This document shows, one piece after another, positions 45,033 to 53,286 of a stretch of 64,000 nucleotides of DNA. Under the pieces are notes generated by a model. It saw only the letters and a program-made list of their open reading frames with translations, did no database searches and was not told the DNA's origin. A program made the position numbers and the translations under genes. The stretch is from an uncultured Winogradskyella sp. (GTDB taxonomy: Bacteria; Bacteroidota; Bacteroidia; Flavobacteriales; Flavobacteriaceae), in the NCBI RefSeq assembly GCF_947496485.1, contig NZ_CANMCZ010000001.1:1297596-1361595 (forward strand), given 5' to 3'. Position 1 is the first letter of the stretch. Every line of letters starts with the position of its first letter.

Positions 45033-45515
45033 TTAAACCCATCCGCAAACTATTGCTCCCATAATGGTTAAGGTCAACGTCCAATAACCTGCATTTATAA
45101 AAATATATTTCCAGGATTTACGCTCAAACAAACCATTCATCCCAAATAATGGTAAGACAAAAAAGATTCCTGCCATTGCTCCATGTAAAGCTCCGTGACC
45201 AAATGTTCTGTGAGTGTTTCCATAATCTGCCATAAATGCTCCATATGATGGTAGCGCATTTTCAACTTCGGTACCAACCATTCCTAATGCTCCCATTTGA
45301 TGAATCACCAAAAAATGAGTAAAGAACGAAAGTAAAATGGCAAGAAGCAATGACACGCCAAAAATAACAACCATATTTCCTCCTTTTATTTTCTCTTCTG
45401 TCATACCCGCTTCTTTCATCCATGCATTACCAAAAAGTATAGGATTATACCATAAAAACCCAACAATCGTTGGCACCAATGCAGCAACTAAGACTGCTAA
45501 AAAATTAAATTCCAT
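45033..45515 (-). CDS. DUF1761 family membrane protein
   Basis: A 160-residue protein with four hydrophobic segments, starting VLVAALVPTIVGFLWYNPIL and continuing with FGNAWMKEAGMTEEKIKGGN, a pattern typical of DUF1761. FGHGALHGAMAGIFFVLP and the C-terminal YWTLTLTIMGAIVCGW complete the family layout. Function unknown. It is a single-gene unit between two hairpin terminators. Confidence 0.88.
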   Translation of the reverse strand: MEFNFLAVLVAALVPTIVGFLWYNPILFGNAWMKEAGMTEEKIKGGNMVVIFGVSLLLAILLSFFTHFLVIHQMGALGMVGTEVENALPSYGAFMADYGNTHRTFGHGALHGAMAGIFFVLPLFGMNGLFERKSWKYIFINAGYWTLTLTIMGAIVCGWV

Positions 45516-45554
45516 GTGTTTTGATTTATTAGTTAGTATAATACAATGTACAAA

Positions 45555-45585
45555 AAAACCTCCAAGTTAGTTTTTTGGAGGTTTT
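45555..45585 (-). terminator. Hairpin terminator after glnS
   Basis: AAAACCTCCAA and TTGGAGGTTTT form an 11-bp stem. On the minus strand it is followed by a run of seven T residues, 55 bases beyond the glnS stop, a good intrinsic terminator. Confidence 0.85.
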
Positions 45586-45639
45586 GGTTTATTTATAATA
45601 TGACCTGTTATAACTGATAATTTAGCATCAACTTTTCCG

Positions 45640-47637
45640 CTAAATATCCAAAGCTTCAGCAACTAATAATTCATTTTTATCGTCTTTTGCTTTGTTGATA
45701 AAATCATCAATAGCATCATTTCGTTCTAGACCATTTTTTAGTAACCGTTTTAATGCAATCAATACAGCGATACGAGTCCCTGCTTTTTTCAAAGCCGTCC
45801 CAAATAAAGGCTCTAATTCTTCATAAGAAACATCATTTGCTAATTCTTGTATCTCTGCTTTTACTTTTAATTGCTTTTCTTCAGGCAAGTTGGTGTATTT
45901 TTTTCCTAGTTGTTGAATCACACTTATTGCAGATCGCTTCTGTTGCGGCTTAGGTTGACTATTGGTTTTAGGATTAGCCTTTTGTTTGGCCCAACTATCC
46001 CTTAAACCAACTGTTTTATTAAATACTAACGCACCAGGTTTAGAATCATTATCAACATTAAAATAACCTAGGCGTTGAAACTGAAACTGCTCACCCACAT
46101 TAACATCTACTAAACTTGGTTCTAAATATCCAGTTTTAATCGTTAAAGAATTTGGATTTATAAATCCCATGAAATCTTTATCTGCATGACCATCTGGTGC
46201 TTCGTCACTAAATAAACGATCATATTCTCTTATTTCAGCTTTAATTGCATGCTTTGTAGAGACCCAATGCAGCGTACCTTTTACTTTCTTTGACGTATCG
46301 GTATCATAAGTACAATGAATTTCTTTTATTTCACCGTTACTATCCTTAACAACGTTTTCGGCTTTTATGATAAAGGCATTTTTTAAACGCACTTCACCAC
46401 CTAATTTTAATCTAAAAAACTTGTTACCAGCTTCTTCTTTAAAATCGTCTCGTTCTATGTAAATTTCTCTTGAAAAAGGCACCTTCCTAAATCCAGCAGA
46501 TTCATCTTCAGGATTATTTTCTGCTTCTAACCATTCTTCTTTGTCTTCAGGATAATTTGTAATCACCACTTTAACTGGATCCAAAACTGCCATCACCCGG
46601 TTTGCGCTCTTGTTTAAATCTTCACGAATACAGAATTCAAGAAGTGATACATCAATAATATTTTCGCGTTTAGCAACACCTACTTTTTCTATAAACTGCC
46701 TGATAGAATTTGGAGTGTAACCTCGGCGTCTTAGACCAGAAATTGTAGGCATACGAGGATCATCCCAACCCGAAACCACACCTTCTTCTACTAGCTTGAG
46801 TAATTTACGCTTACTCATAATCGTATAACTAAGGTTTAAACGTGCAAATTCCCGCTGTTTTGGTGGCAAGGGGTATTTATCCTTGCTGTATTCGTATACG
46901 TGATCTCTAAACCAATTATAGAGCTTTCTGTGTGGTTTAAACTCTAAAGAACATAATGAATGTGAAATCTGTTCTAGGTAATCACTTTCACCATGTGTCC
47001 AATCATACATTGGGTATATACACCATTCGTCTCCTGTTCTATGGTGATGTGCATGTAGAATACGATACATAATTGGATCGCGCATCAGCATGTTTGGGTC
47101 TTCCATGTCAATTTTAGCACGCAGTACATGTGTACCAGCTTCAAATTCACCAGCTTTCATGCGCTGAAATAAATCTAGATTTTCTTCAACACTTCTATTT
47201 CTAAACGGGCTATTTGTGCCTACTTGTGTAGGAGTTCCTTTTTGCTCTGCCATAGCTTCTGAAGATTGGCTGTCTACATAGGCTTTGCCATCTTTTATCA
47301 TTTTAACAGCCCAATCGTATAGCTTCTGAAAATAATCTGAAGAATACAATTCGTTTTCCCATCGATAACCTAGCCAAACGATATCGCGTTTAATTGCATC
47401 TACATATTCTTGCTCCTCTTTGATTGGATTGGTATCATCGAAACGAAGATTTACAGGTGCGTTGTACTTCTCACCCAGCCCAAAGCTGATTCCAATAGCC
47501 TTGGTGTGACCAATGTGCAAATACCCATTGGGTTCTGGTGGAAAACGAAAACGAAGCTTGTCTTTTGCTAAGCCGTTTTCTAAATCTTCTTCTATGATAT
47601 GCTCAATAAAATTGAGTGATTTTGTTTCTTCAGACAT
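45640..47637 (-). CDS. glnS: Glutamine--tRNA ligase with C-terminal YqeY-like extension
   Basis: Charges tRNA-Gln directly. The class I signature is FPPEPNGYLHIGHTKAIGIS at residues 28-47 and the KMSKS-type loop is TIMSKRKLLKLVEEG near 273. The core ends by about residue 555. A further 100 residues (after NPKTNSQPKPQQKRSAISV) form a Lys/Glu-rich helical domain of the kind called YqeY in fused GlnS proteins; it may aid tRNA binding. At 665 residues it is about 110 longer than E. coli GlnS. A TAACTTTG -7 element lies at 47662-47655. Confidence 0.95.
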   Translation of the reverse strand: MSEETKSLNFIEHIIEEDLENGLAKDKLRFRFPPEPNGYLHIGHTKAIGISFGLGEKYNAPVNLRFDDTNPIKEEQEYVDAIKRDIVWLGYRWENELYSSDYFQKLYDWAVKMIKDGKAYVDSQSSEAMAEQKGTPTQVGTNSPFRNRSVEENLDLFQRMKAGEFEAGTHVLRAKIDMEDPNMLMRDPIMYRILHAHHHRTGDEWCIYPMYDWTHGESDYLEQISHSLCSLEFKPHRKLYNWFRDHVYEYSKDKYPLPPKQREFARLNLSYTIMSKRKLLKLVEEGVVSGWDDPRMPTISGLRRRGYTPNSIRQFIEKVGVAKRENIIDVSLLEFCIREDLNKSANRVMAVLDPVKVVITNYPEDKEEWLEAENNPEDESAGFRKVPFSREIYIERDDFKEEAGNKFFRLKLGGEVRLKNAFIIKAENVVKDSNGEIKEIHCTYDTDTSKKVKGTLHWVSTKHAIKAEIREYDRLFSDEAPDGHADKDFMGFINPNSLTIKTGYLEPSLVDVNVGEQFQFQRLGYFNVDNDSKPGALVFNKTVGLRDSWAKQKANPKTNSQPKPQQKRSAISVIQQLGKKYTNLPEEKQLKVKAEIQELANDVSYEELEPLFGTALKKAGTRIAVLIALKRLLKNGLERNDAIDDFINKAKDDKNELLVAEALDI

Positions 47638-47702
47638 ATTATTAAAATAGACAACAAAGTTATTAAATATTAGTGTAATATATTTGCTTAAAACTAAATG
47701 CT

Positions 47703-48065
47703 TTGGGAGTTATAAAAGTTGAAAATATACGCATGTTTGCGCATCATGGTTGTTTAAAAGAAGAAACAGCTATTGGTAGTGATTATAGAGTAGATTTAGA
47801 AGTAAAAGCTGATTTATCTTCTTCAGCTGAATCGGATAATCTTAATGATACAGTAGACTATGTGTTTTTAAATAAGGTGGTTAGAGAAGAAATGCTTAAA
47901 CCTTCAAAATTGCTTGAAACTGTTGCACAACGCATACTGAACAGAATTTTTAATGAAGATAAATTAGTGAGTAAAGCAATAGTTGCTGTTAGTAAAATTA
48001 ATCCTCCGATTGGTGGTGATGTTGAAATGGTAACCATTAAAATCTCTCAAAAGCGAAAAAAGTAA
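47703..48065 (+). CDS. folB: Dihydroneopterin aldolase
   Basis: Folate pathway enzyme making 6-hydroxymethyl-dihydropterin and glycolaldehyde. The 120-residue protein shows IRMFAHHGCLKEETAIGSDY, LNDTVDYVFLNKVV and ISKINPPIGGDVEMVTIKI, all hallmarks of FolB; the C-terminal Lys-rich tail is short. The start is TTG at 47703, because no ATG or GTG in frame precedes the conserved MGVIKVENI. It lies between glnS and the tRNA-Cys gene. Confidence 0.93.
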   Translation: MGVIKVENIRMFAHHGCLKEETAIGSDYRVDLEVKADLSSSAESDNLNDTVDYVFLNKVVREEMLKPSKLLETVAQRILNRIFNEDKLVSKAIVAVSKINPPIGGDVEMVTIKISQKRKK

Positions 48066-48115
48066 AGCAATGTAGTTAGAAACCTATATTTTTTTTACAT
48101 TTGCCATCGCAATAA

Positions 48116-48186
48116 GGTGTCGTGGCCGAGTGGCTAGGCAGTGGTCTGCAACACCATCTACAGCGGTTCGAATCCGCTCGACACCT
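48116..48186 (+). tRNA. tRNA-Cys (GCA)
   Basis: The 71-base sequence folds as a cloverleaf: acceptor stem GGTGTCG with CGACACC, anticodon stem GTGGT with ACCAT enclosing the loop CTGCAAC, so the anticodon is GCA at 48148-48150, and a T-arm GCGGTTCGAATCCGC. The 3' CCA is not encoded. It reads UGC/UGU cysteine codons. Confidence 0.97.
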
Positions 48187-48189
48187 CAA

Positions 48190-48220
48190 AAAAAGAGATA
48201 CAAAAAAAGTATCTCTTTTT
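48190..48220. terminator. Hairpin terminator after tRNA-Cys
   Basis: AAAAAGAGATAC and GTATCTCTTTTT form a 12-bp stem round a loop of seven A residues, just four bases after the tRNA. Both strands end in T-runs, so it can also end the convergent membrane-protein gene. Confidence 0.85.
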
Positions 48221-48231
48221 TATTTTAAATT

Positions 48232-48765
48232 TTAAGGCGATTTTTTAATTACTAAATAATCTAGTATTAGAATTATACATAACATTAGTGTTCCTAGCAC
48301 GAATAGCAGGGAACCATAAGGCCAATGTTGTATTTTAAAAAGCAAACCAAATAGAAATGCGGTCAGTCCAATTAATAAGAGGGTGTAGTAAATTACTTTA
48401 ACCAACCCTTTTTTCTTAAATTTTCTGTTTTTAAAATAGAAGATGCCTTCTTCTGCAAACCACCATATAAACAAAACTATTAAACAAATTTCTATAACAT
48501 AAGGAATACTATAAAGGTGGAAAACATTTATTAAATAACTAATTACCCATAATGTAACCAAGCCTAACTTCACATAGTCTAAAGTTATTTTTGACTTCTT
48601 ATTTAAAAACCTGATTATATACATTAGACCAATAGAAATGCCGCTAAAAAACATTAATTCTTTAGAATATGGCCAGTGCATTACTTTAAATAATGCTCCA
48701 ATAATTAGTATAACAAGTGCTAATCTTAAAGGGAGTGTTAGTATTTTCTTATTCACTTCTTTCAA
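48232..48765 (-). CDS. Membrane protein with two GldL-like HWPY motifs
   Basis: A 177-residue protein with five or six membrane helices. It contains ALFKVMHWPYSKEL near residue 24 and LLFKIQHWPYGSLL near 143; the FKxxHWP(Y/G) pattern is characteristic of the membrane part of the gliding protein GldL and small relatives. It lacks the long cytoplasmic tail of true GldL, so a motor role is not supported. The start is TTG at 48765 (GTG three codons later is an alternative); a stop lies just upstream in frame. Confidence 0.7.
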   Translation of the reverse strand: MKEVNKKILTLPLRLALVILIIGALFKVMHWPYSKELMFFSGISIGLMYIIRFLNKKSKITLDYVKLGLVTLWVISYLINVFHLYSIPYVIEICLIVLFIWWFAEEGIFYFKNRKFKKKGLVKVIYYTLLLIGLTAFLFGLLFKIQHWPYGSLLFVLGTLMLCIILILDYLVIKKSP

Positions 48766-48787
48766 AGTATACTTAATCTAAAAGATT

Positions 48788-49444
48788 TTATAGGCCTTCG
48801 AGATATTCTACAAACTTTTTGACTGTTAATGGAGATTCAACTTTAACTTTATGTTCTTTTCTGTATTTTTTAATTTCCTTTTTATAATCTGTATAAACTT
48901 TTTTAAATTGATTTACAGTTTTAATTCTTGTTAGCGTATCGTCTTTTTTAATGAGATATTCAATATCTAAAGTTACTTTATACAGCTTTGGAAGCTCTAT
49001 GTTATAAAGATTACCCTGATTTATTATTGCAGTTAATGCTTTAGAGGAAGATGTTTGTGAAGAACTACCATAACCATTTCTTCCTTCAGTTGATGTTGAT
49101 AAATTACAGTTATACTCAACATATAATTCTATATCAGATTTTAATAAAAGTTCATAAAACTTGTCATCTTTTCTAAAAAACTTTTTGTCCGCTACATAAA
49201 CTGTATCTATTTTAGTAATTATTGTTGAAGAAAGCCCTAATACCTCATCATCTTTTTTTAAGGCAAAATTATTAGCAAGAGCATTGTAATTTAAAACACC
49301 TGTTTGCTTTGAACCATCTTTCATTAGAATATATCCTGGTGCAAACTCACCTAAAACATAATGTTTTGATTGAGCTGATTCATCTTGTGAATATCCAGAA
49401 TAAGTTAACATTACAAATACAATAATACTTAAGTGAAATTTCAT
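48788..49444 (-). CDS. Secreted protein of unknown function
   Basis: A 218-residue protein with a signal peptide (FHLSIIVFVMLTYSGYSQ). The mature part begins with ESAQSKHYVLGEFAPGYILM, contains a Ser-rich insert EGRNGYGSSSQTSSSKALT near 125-143, and ends in a strongly Lys-rich helical stretch (KKVYTDYKKEIKKYRKEHKV). I do not recognise a family. It lies 22 bases upstream of the GldL-like gene and may be co-transcribed with it. Confidence 0.65.
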   Translation of the reverse strand: MKFHLSIIVFVMLTYSGYSQDESAQSKHYVLGEFAPGYILMKDGSKQTGVLNYNALANNFALKKDDEVLGLSSTIITKIDTVYVADKKFFRKDDKFYELLLKSDIELYVEYNCNLSTSTEGRNGYGSSSQTSSSKALTAIINQGNLYNIELPKLYKVTLDIEYLIKKDDTLTRIKTVNQFKKVYTDYKKEIKKYRKEHKVKVESPLTVKKFVEYLEGL

Positions 49445-49470
49445 AAAATCTTGTTTTAAGTTTTCTAAAA

Positions 49471-50154
49471 TTAATCTAATGGATTTACTTTATCAATCTG
49501 TTGTTTACTCTTTTCATATAACTCTGGAAATAATCCTTGGGTAAGTAGCACAACTCCAAAACCAAGAATAACCAACGCTACAATTTTTTTTGTTTTAAAT
49601 ATACGTTTAGGTGTAAGCTTACTTCTTAAACGTTTTGCTGCAGCAATCTTAAAAATATCCGTTACTAAATATGAAATTAGCATCGTTGTAATAAAGATAA
49701 CATCTCCGTTTTCTGAAGTTGTGATTGAGGTGCCGATAACTATAAATCCTAACCATCCCAAGAGAACACCAATATTGATAAAGTTGAGCAAAAACCCTTT
49801 AATAAAAAGTTTGCCGTAGTCTTTTTTTGGAAGCTCAATTCTATGGTGTTCTCTTACAATAGATCGAAAAGATTTTGAGGTTTTTATAAAACTAATTAGT
49901 CCATAAATAACAAGTAAAACACCACCAAAAACCAGTAGTTTAGGATCGTCCTTAATTTTATCTAAAAGTGTATCAGTACTTTTAAAAATTACTAAAATAA
50001 AAACGATATCAGCTAAGATTACACCTAAATCAAAAATTAAAGCACTTGTAAAACCTTTTGTTACACTAGTTTCTAATAGAACAAAAAAAACAGGACCAAT
50101 TGTGAAGGCTAATATTATTCCAAAAGGAATGGCTGTTAAGATATCATCAAACAT
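49471..50154 (-). CDS. LysE family translocator
   Basis: A 227-residue inner-membrane protein with six predicted helices. It starts in LysE/RhtB fashion with IPFGIILAFTIGPVFFVLLE, where the Gly-Pro motif is typical, and continues with FLLNFINIGVLLGWLGFIVI. Such proteins export amino acids or similar solutes; the substrate is unknown. A TACATTTG -7 element lies at 50180-50173, 19 bases before the ATG. Confidence 0.85.
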   Translation of the reverse strand: MFDDILTAIPFGIILAFTIGPVFFVLLETSVTKGFTSALIFDLGVILADIVFILVIFKSTDTLLDKIKDDPKLLVFGGVLLVIYGLISFIKTSKSFRSIVREHHRIELPKKDYGKLFIKGFLLNFINIGVLLGWLGFIVIGTSITTSENGDVIFITTMLISYLVTDIFKIAAAKRLRSKLTPKRIFKTKKIVALVILGFGVVLLTQGLFPELYEKSKQQIDKVNPLD

Positions 50155-50210
50155 GTAAACTTATGGTTTACACAAATGTAATAAAACCAAATAAGAATTT
50201 ACAGATGTAT

Positions 50211-50510
50211 TTAAACAGCAACTTTTACTGCGGTTCCTGTTACAGAAACTATAGGATAGTTACTGGTTGTAAATTCAACTTCCACCTTAATTCCTACAAC
50301 TGCATTTGCCTTAAGTTTCGAAGCATTATCTCTTAAATTTTGAAACGCTTCTTCTTTTATAGTTTCTATGCTGCCCTGTATTTTAGTATAGTATTTGGAC
50401 ATACTAAATCCCATAGCTAAGGTTTCTTTATTAATAGCTACGCCAGTAACAATACCTAAATAATCAATTATCTTATAACCTTCTATTGAATTTGTAGTTG
50501 TTAATATCAC
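50211..50510 (-). CDS. YbjQ/DUF74 family protein
   Basis: A 99-residue protein of the YbjQ (heavy-metal-binding domain) family. It has TTTNSIEGYKIIDYLGIVTG at the start and LKANAVVGIKVEVEFTT, VSVTGTAVKV at the end; these proteins form pentameric rings of unknown role, and metal binding is not established. The start is GTG at 50510, overlapping the preceding zinc-ribbon gene's stop by four bases (GTGA), so the two are translationally coupled. Confidence 0.88.
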   Translation of the reverse strand: MILTTTNSIEGYKIIDYLGIVTGVAINKETLAMGFSMSKYYTKIQGSIETIKEEAFQNLRDNASKLKANAVVGIKVEVEFTTSNYPIVSVTGTAVKVAV

Positions 50511-50758
50511 AGTGATTTATTTTTTAGATGTGCTTCCCATAGGTCTTGTGGGTTGTTTACAGATAATTCAACTTTACCACAAGAGCCACAGATTTTAGCT
50601 TTAAGTGCTCCTTTTTCAAATTTATTAAAAATTATATTATCTGTTTTTTGAATATGCACAGATAAATCTTTGCGCTGGTTACCATGTGCAAAATCTACAA
50701 TTTTAACATCTTGCATAATTTTATTGGATCCACAAGCATTACAGGTATCTCTTTCCAT
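50507..50758 (-). CDS. Small zinc-ribbon protein
   Basis: An 83-residue protein with two Cys pairs: CNACGSNK at residues 6-13 and CGSCGKVEL near 58-66, likely a single zinc ribbon. The middle (MQDVKIVDFAHGNQRKDLSV) is beta-rich. No family is recognised. It is coupled by a four-base overlap to a YbjQ-like gene, suggesting a shared function. The ATG start is at 50758. Confidence 0.75.
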   Translation of the reverse strand: MERDTCNACGSNKIMQDVKIVDFAHGNQRKDLSVHIQKTDNIIFNKFEKGALKAKICGSCGKVELSVNNPQDLWEAHLKNKSL

Positions 50759-50892
50759 AATTTAATATTTAAATTATTAGAGTGTAATTATTGAAAATTG
50801 TTACAAATTTTAAAAGCTTTTGTTTTGCTATAACAGATTATTCATTTATAATTCGAATACGCTTAGTCTGACAGTTTAGCATAACATAATAT

Positions 50893-53094
50893 TTAATCTT
50901 CACTTGGCTTTCCAACCATATAGAAATCTAAATGTTTTTTCACTAAATCTGTATTTTTCACTTTTACGATAACCTCATCTCCAAGTTGATATGTTGTTTC
51001 TGTTTTTCTTCCAACCATAGCATATTGATCTTGGTCAAACTGGTAATGATCATCTTTCATATCTCTTACACTTACCATACCTTCACATTTATTAGATATA
51101 ATTTCTACATAAATTCCCCAATCTGTTACGCCTGAAATCACCCCTAAAAATTCCTCATCTTGGTGATCTTGCATAAAGCGAATTTGCATGTATTTGATAG
51201 AATCGCGCTCTGCTTTAGTGGCAAGGTATTCCATATTACTAGAGTGTTTACATTTATCCTCGTAAATATCTTCGTTAGCGGATTTTTCTCCATCAAGATA
51301 TTGTTGTAATAAGCGATGTGCCATTACATCTGGATAACGCCTAATTGGTGATGTAAAATGACTGTAATAATCGAAAGCTAAACCATAATGTCCTATGTTA
51401 TGAGTAGTATACTCTGCTTTAGACATCGTCCTAATCGTTAGTGTATCTACTAAATTCTGTTCTTTCTTTCCTACAACATCTTTAAGTAAATTATTTAAAG
51501 ATGATGCCACACTTCCTTTATCTCTAAAGTTAAGTTTGTGTCCAAAACGACTTACAACAGTTTGTAACTGAGCTAGCTTTGACTCATCTGGCTCATCGTG
51601 CACACGATATACAAATGTTTTTTGTGGTTTTTGCTTACCAACGAATTCAGATACTTTTCGGTTAGCTAATAACATAAATTCTTCAATCAGTTTATTAGCA
51701 TCTTTACTGGTTTTAAAAAATACTCCAACAGGATTTGCTTCTTCATCTAAATTGAATTTTACCTCCACCTTATCGAAAGAAATCGCTCCTTCTCGCATAC
51801 GTTGTGAACGCATTTTTTTAGCGAGTTCATCCATTTTTAGAATAGCATCAGCTATGGTCTGATCTGTTTTGTAAGCTTTTCCTGTTAATGAAACTTCTTG
51901 TGGAATTTCATTAGTTTTTGATTCTATTACAGCTTGTGCTTCTTCATAAGCAAAACGTGCGTCAGAATAGGTTACAGTTCTACCGAACCATTCGTTTTTA
52001 ATTTCACACTTGTCATTCATTTGAAACACAGCAGAAAAAGTATACTTCTCTTCATGCGGACGTAGTGAACATGCTCCATTAGATAAACGCTCTGGTAACA
52101 TTGGTACCACACGATCTACTAAATAAATAGAAGTAGCACGCTCATAAGCCTCATCATCTAAAACGGTTCCTGGTTGTACATAATGCGATACATCAGCAAT
52201 ATGAATTCCTATTTCATATAGACCATTATCTAATACTGTAAACGATAAGGCATCATCAAAATCTTTAGCATCTTTAGGATCTATAGTAAAGGTTAAATCT
52301 TTGCGCATATCTCGGCGCTTAGCAATTTCTTCTGGTTTTATTGATATATCTAAGTTATTAGCATACGTTTCTACATCGTGAGGAAAATCCATAGGTAAGC
52401 CATACTCTGCCATAATAGAATTAATCTCTGTACTATGATCTCCAGGTTTTCCTAAAACTTCTAAAACCTTACCATAAGGTGAGTCTGCCTTTTCTGGCCA
52501 ATCGGTCAATGATACTAAAACCTTATCACCATCTTCAGCTTTTTTAGTTTTATTAATGGGTACAAAAATATCTTTGTACATCTTAGAACTATCTGGAACT
52601 ACAAAAGCAAAGTTCTTTTTGTCTTGAATTTGAATCGTACCTACATATTCTGTTTTTGCACGCTTAATAATATTTGTAATTTCACCTTCTTGTTTTCCTC
52701 TTCGTTTACGTCTGTAGGCATAAAATTCTACTTCGTCACCGTCTAAAGCTTTATTAATATTATTAGATGCTATAAATACGTCTTCTTCAAAATCGTCTGA
52801 AATAATATAACCATTTCCTTTAGAGGAAAGGTCTAAAATACCTGTATGGTATTCTGTATTAACTATCGCTTTAAACTTGCCGCGTTCAACTTCTTCTATC
52901 TCTTGCTTCGCTTTGAGTTGCTGAAGTTTTTTTATAATCTGGTTGCGGCTACTAGCATCATTAACACCAAGTTTAGCAGCAATTTGTTTATAGTTAAAGG
53001 ATTGGTTTCTGTCTTTTTTTAATATACTTAAGATTGTATTTGTAAGGTTGGAAATCTTATTATTTGATGATCTCCTTTTTTTCTTTTTTGTCAT
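50893..53094 (-). CDS. rnr: Ribonuclease R
   Basis: Processive 3'-to-5' exoribonuclease that degrades structured RNA. The 733-residue protein has an N-terminal winged-helix-like segment (NYKQIAAKLGVNDASSRNQI), cold-shock domains, the RNB catalytic core with LTFTIDPKDAKDFDDALSF (Asp cluster binding Mg) near residue 270, HYGLAFDYYSHFTSPIRRYP near 570, and a C-terminal S1 domain (FLGVISGVTDWGIYVEI). It is full length and stands alone. Confidence 0.96.
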   Translation of the reverse strand: MTKKKKRRSSNNKISNLTNTILSILKKDRNQSFNYKQIAAKLGVNDASSRNQIIKKLQQLKAKQEIEEVERGKFKAIVNTEYHTGILDLSSKGNGYIISDDFEEDVFIASNNINKALDGDEVEFYAYRRKRRGKQEGEITNIIKRAKTEYVGTIQIQDKKNFAFVVPDSSKMYKDIFVPINKTKKAEDGDKVLVSLTDWPEKADSPYGKVLEVLGKPGDHSTEINSIMAEYGLPMDFPHDVETYANNLDISIKPEEIAKRRDMRKDLTFTIDPKDAKDFDDALSFTVLDNGLYEIGIHIADVSHYVQPGTVLDDEAYERATSIYLVDRVVPMLPERLSNGACSLRPHEEKYTFSAVFQMNDKCEIKNEWFGRTVTYSDARFAYEEAQAVIESKTNEIPQEVSLTGKAYKTDQTIADAILKMDELAKKMRSQRMREGAISFDKVEVKFNLDEEANPVGVFFKTSKDANKLIEEFMLLANRKVSEFVGKQKPQKTFVYRVHDEPDESKLAQLQTVVSRFGHKLNFRDKGSVASSLNNLLKDVVGKKEQNLVDTLTIRTMSKAEYTTHNIGHYGLAFDYYSHFTSPIRRYPDVMAHRLLQQYLDGEKSANEDIYEDKCKHSSNMEYLATKAERDSIKYMQIRFMQDHQDEEFLGVISGVTDWGIYVEIISNKCEGMVSVRDMKDDHYQFDQDQYAMVGRKTETTYQLGDEVIVKVKNTDLVKKHLDFYMVGKPSED

Positions 53095-53235
53095 TTATTT
53101 GTAATCATATTCTTTTCCTAAAAGTGTTAGGAATTCTTCATTTTTAACTTAATATAGGTGGAAGTGAAGATATTAAGTTTATGCAAAGCTACGGTTTAAT
53201 TATTTAATAGTGTTTAGCTTAAGTTAAATTAATGT

Positions 53236-53264
53236 AAAAGTGCTGTAAATAATACAGCACTTTT
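53236..53264. terminator. Hairpin terminator after T9SS repeat protein
   Basis: AAAAGTGCTGTA and TACAGCACTTTT form a 12-bp stem round AATAA, 22 bases downstream of the minus-strand T9SS gene's stop, with a T-run at either side. Confidence 0.8.
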
Positions 53265-53286
53265 AATTTTATAAATCCTTCATTTT

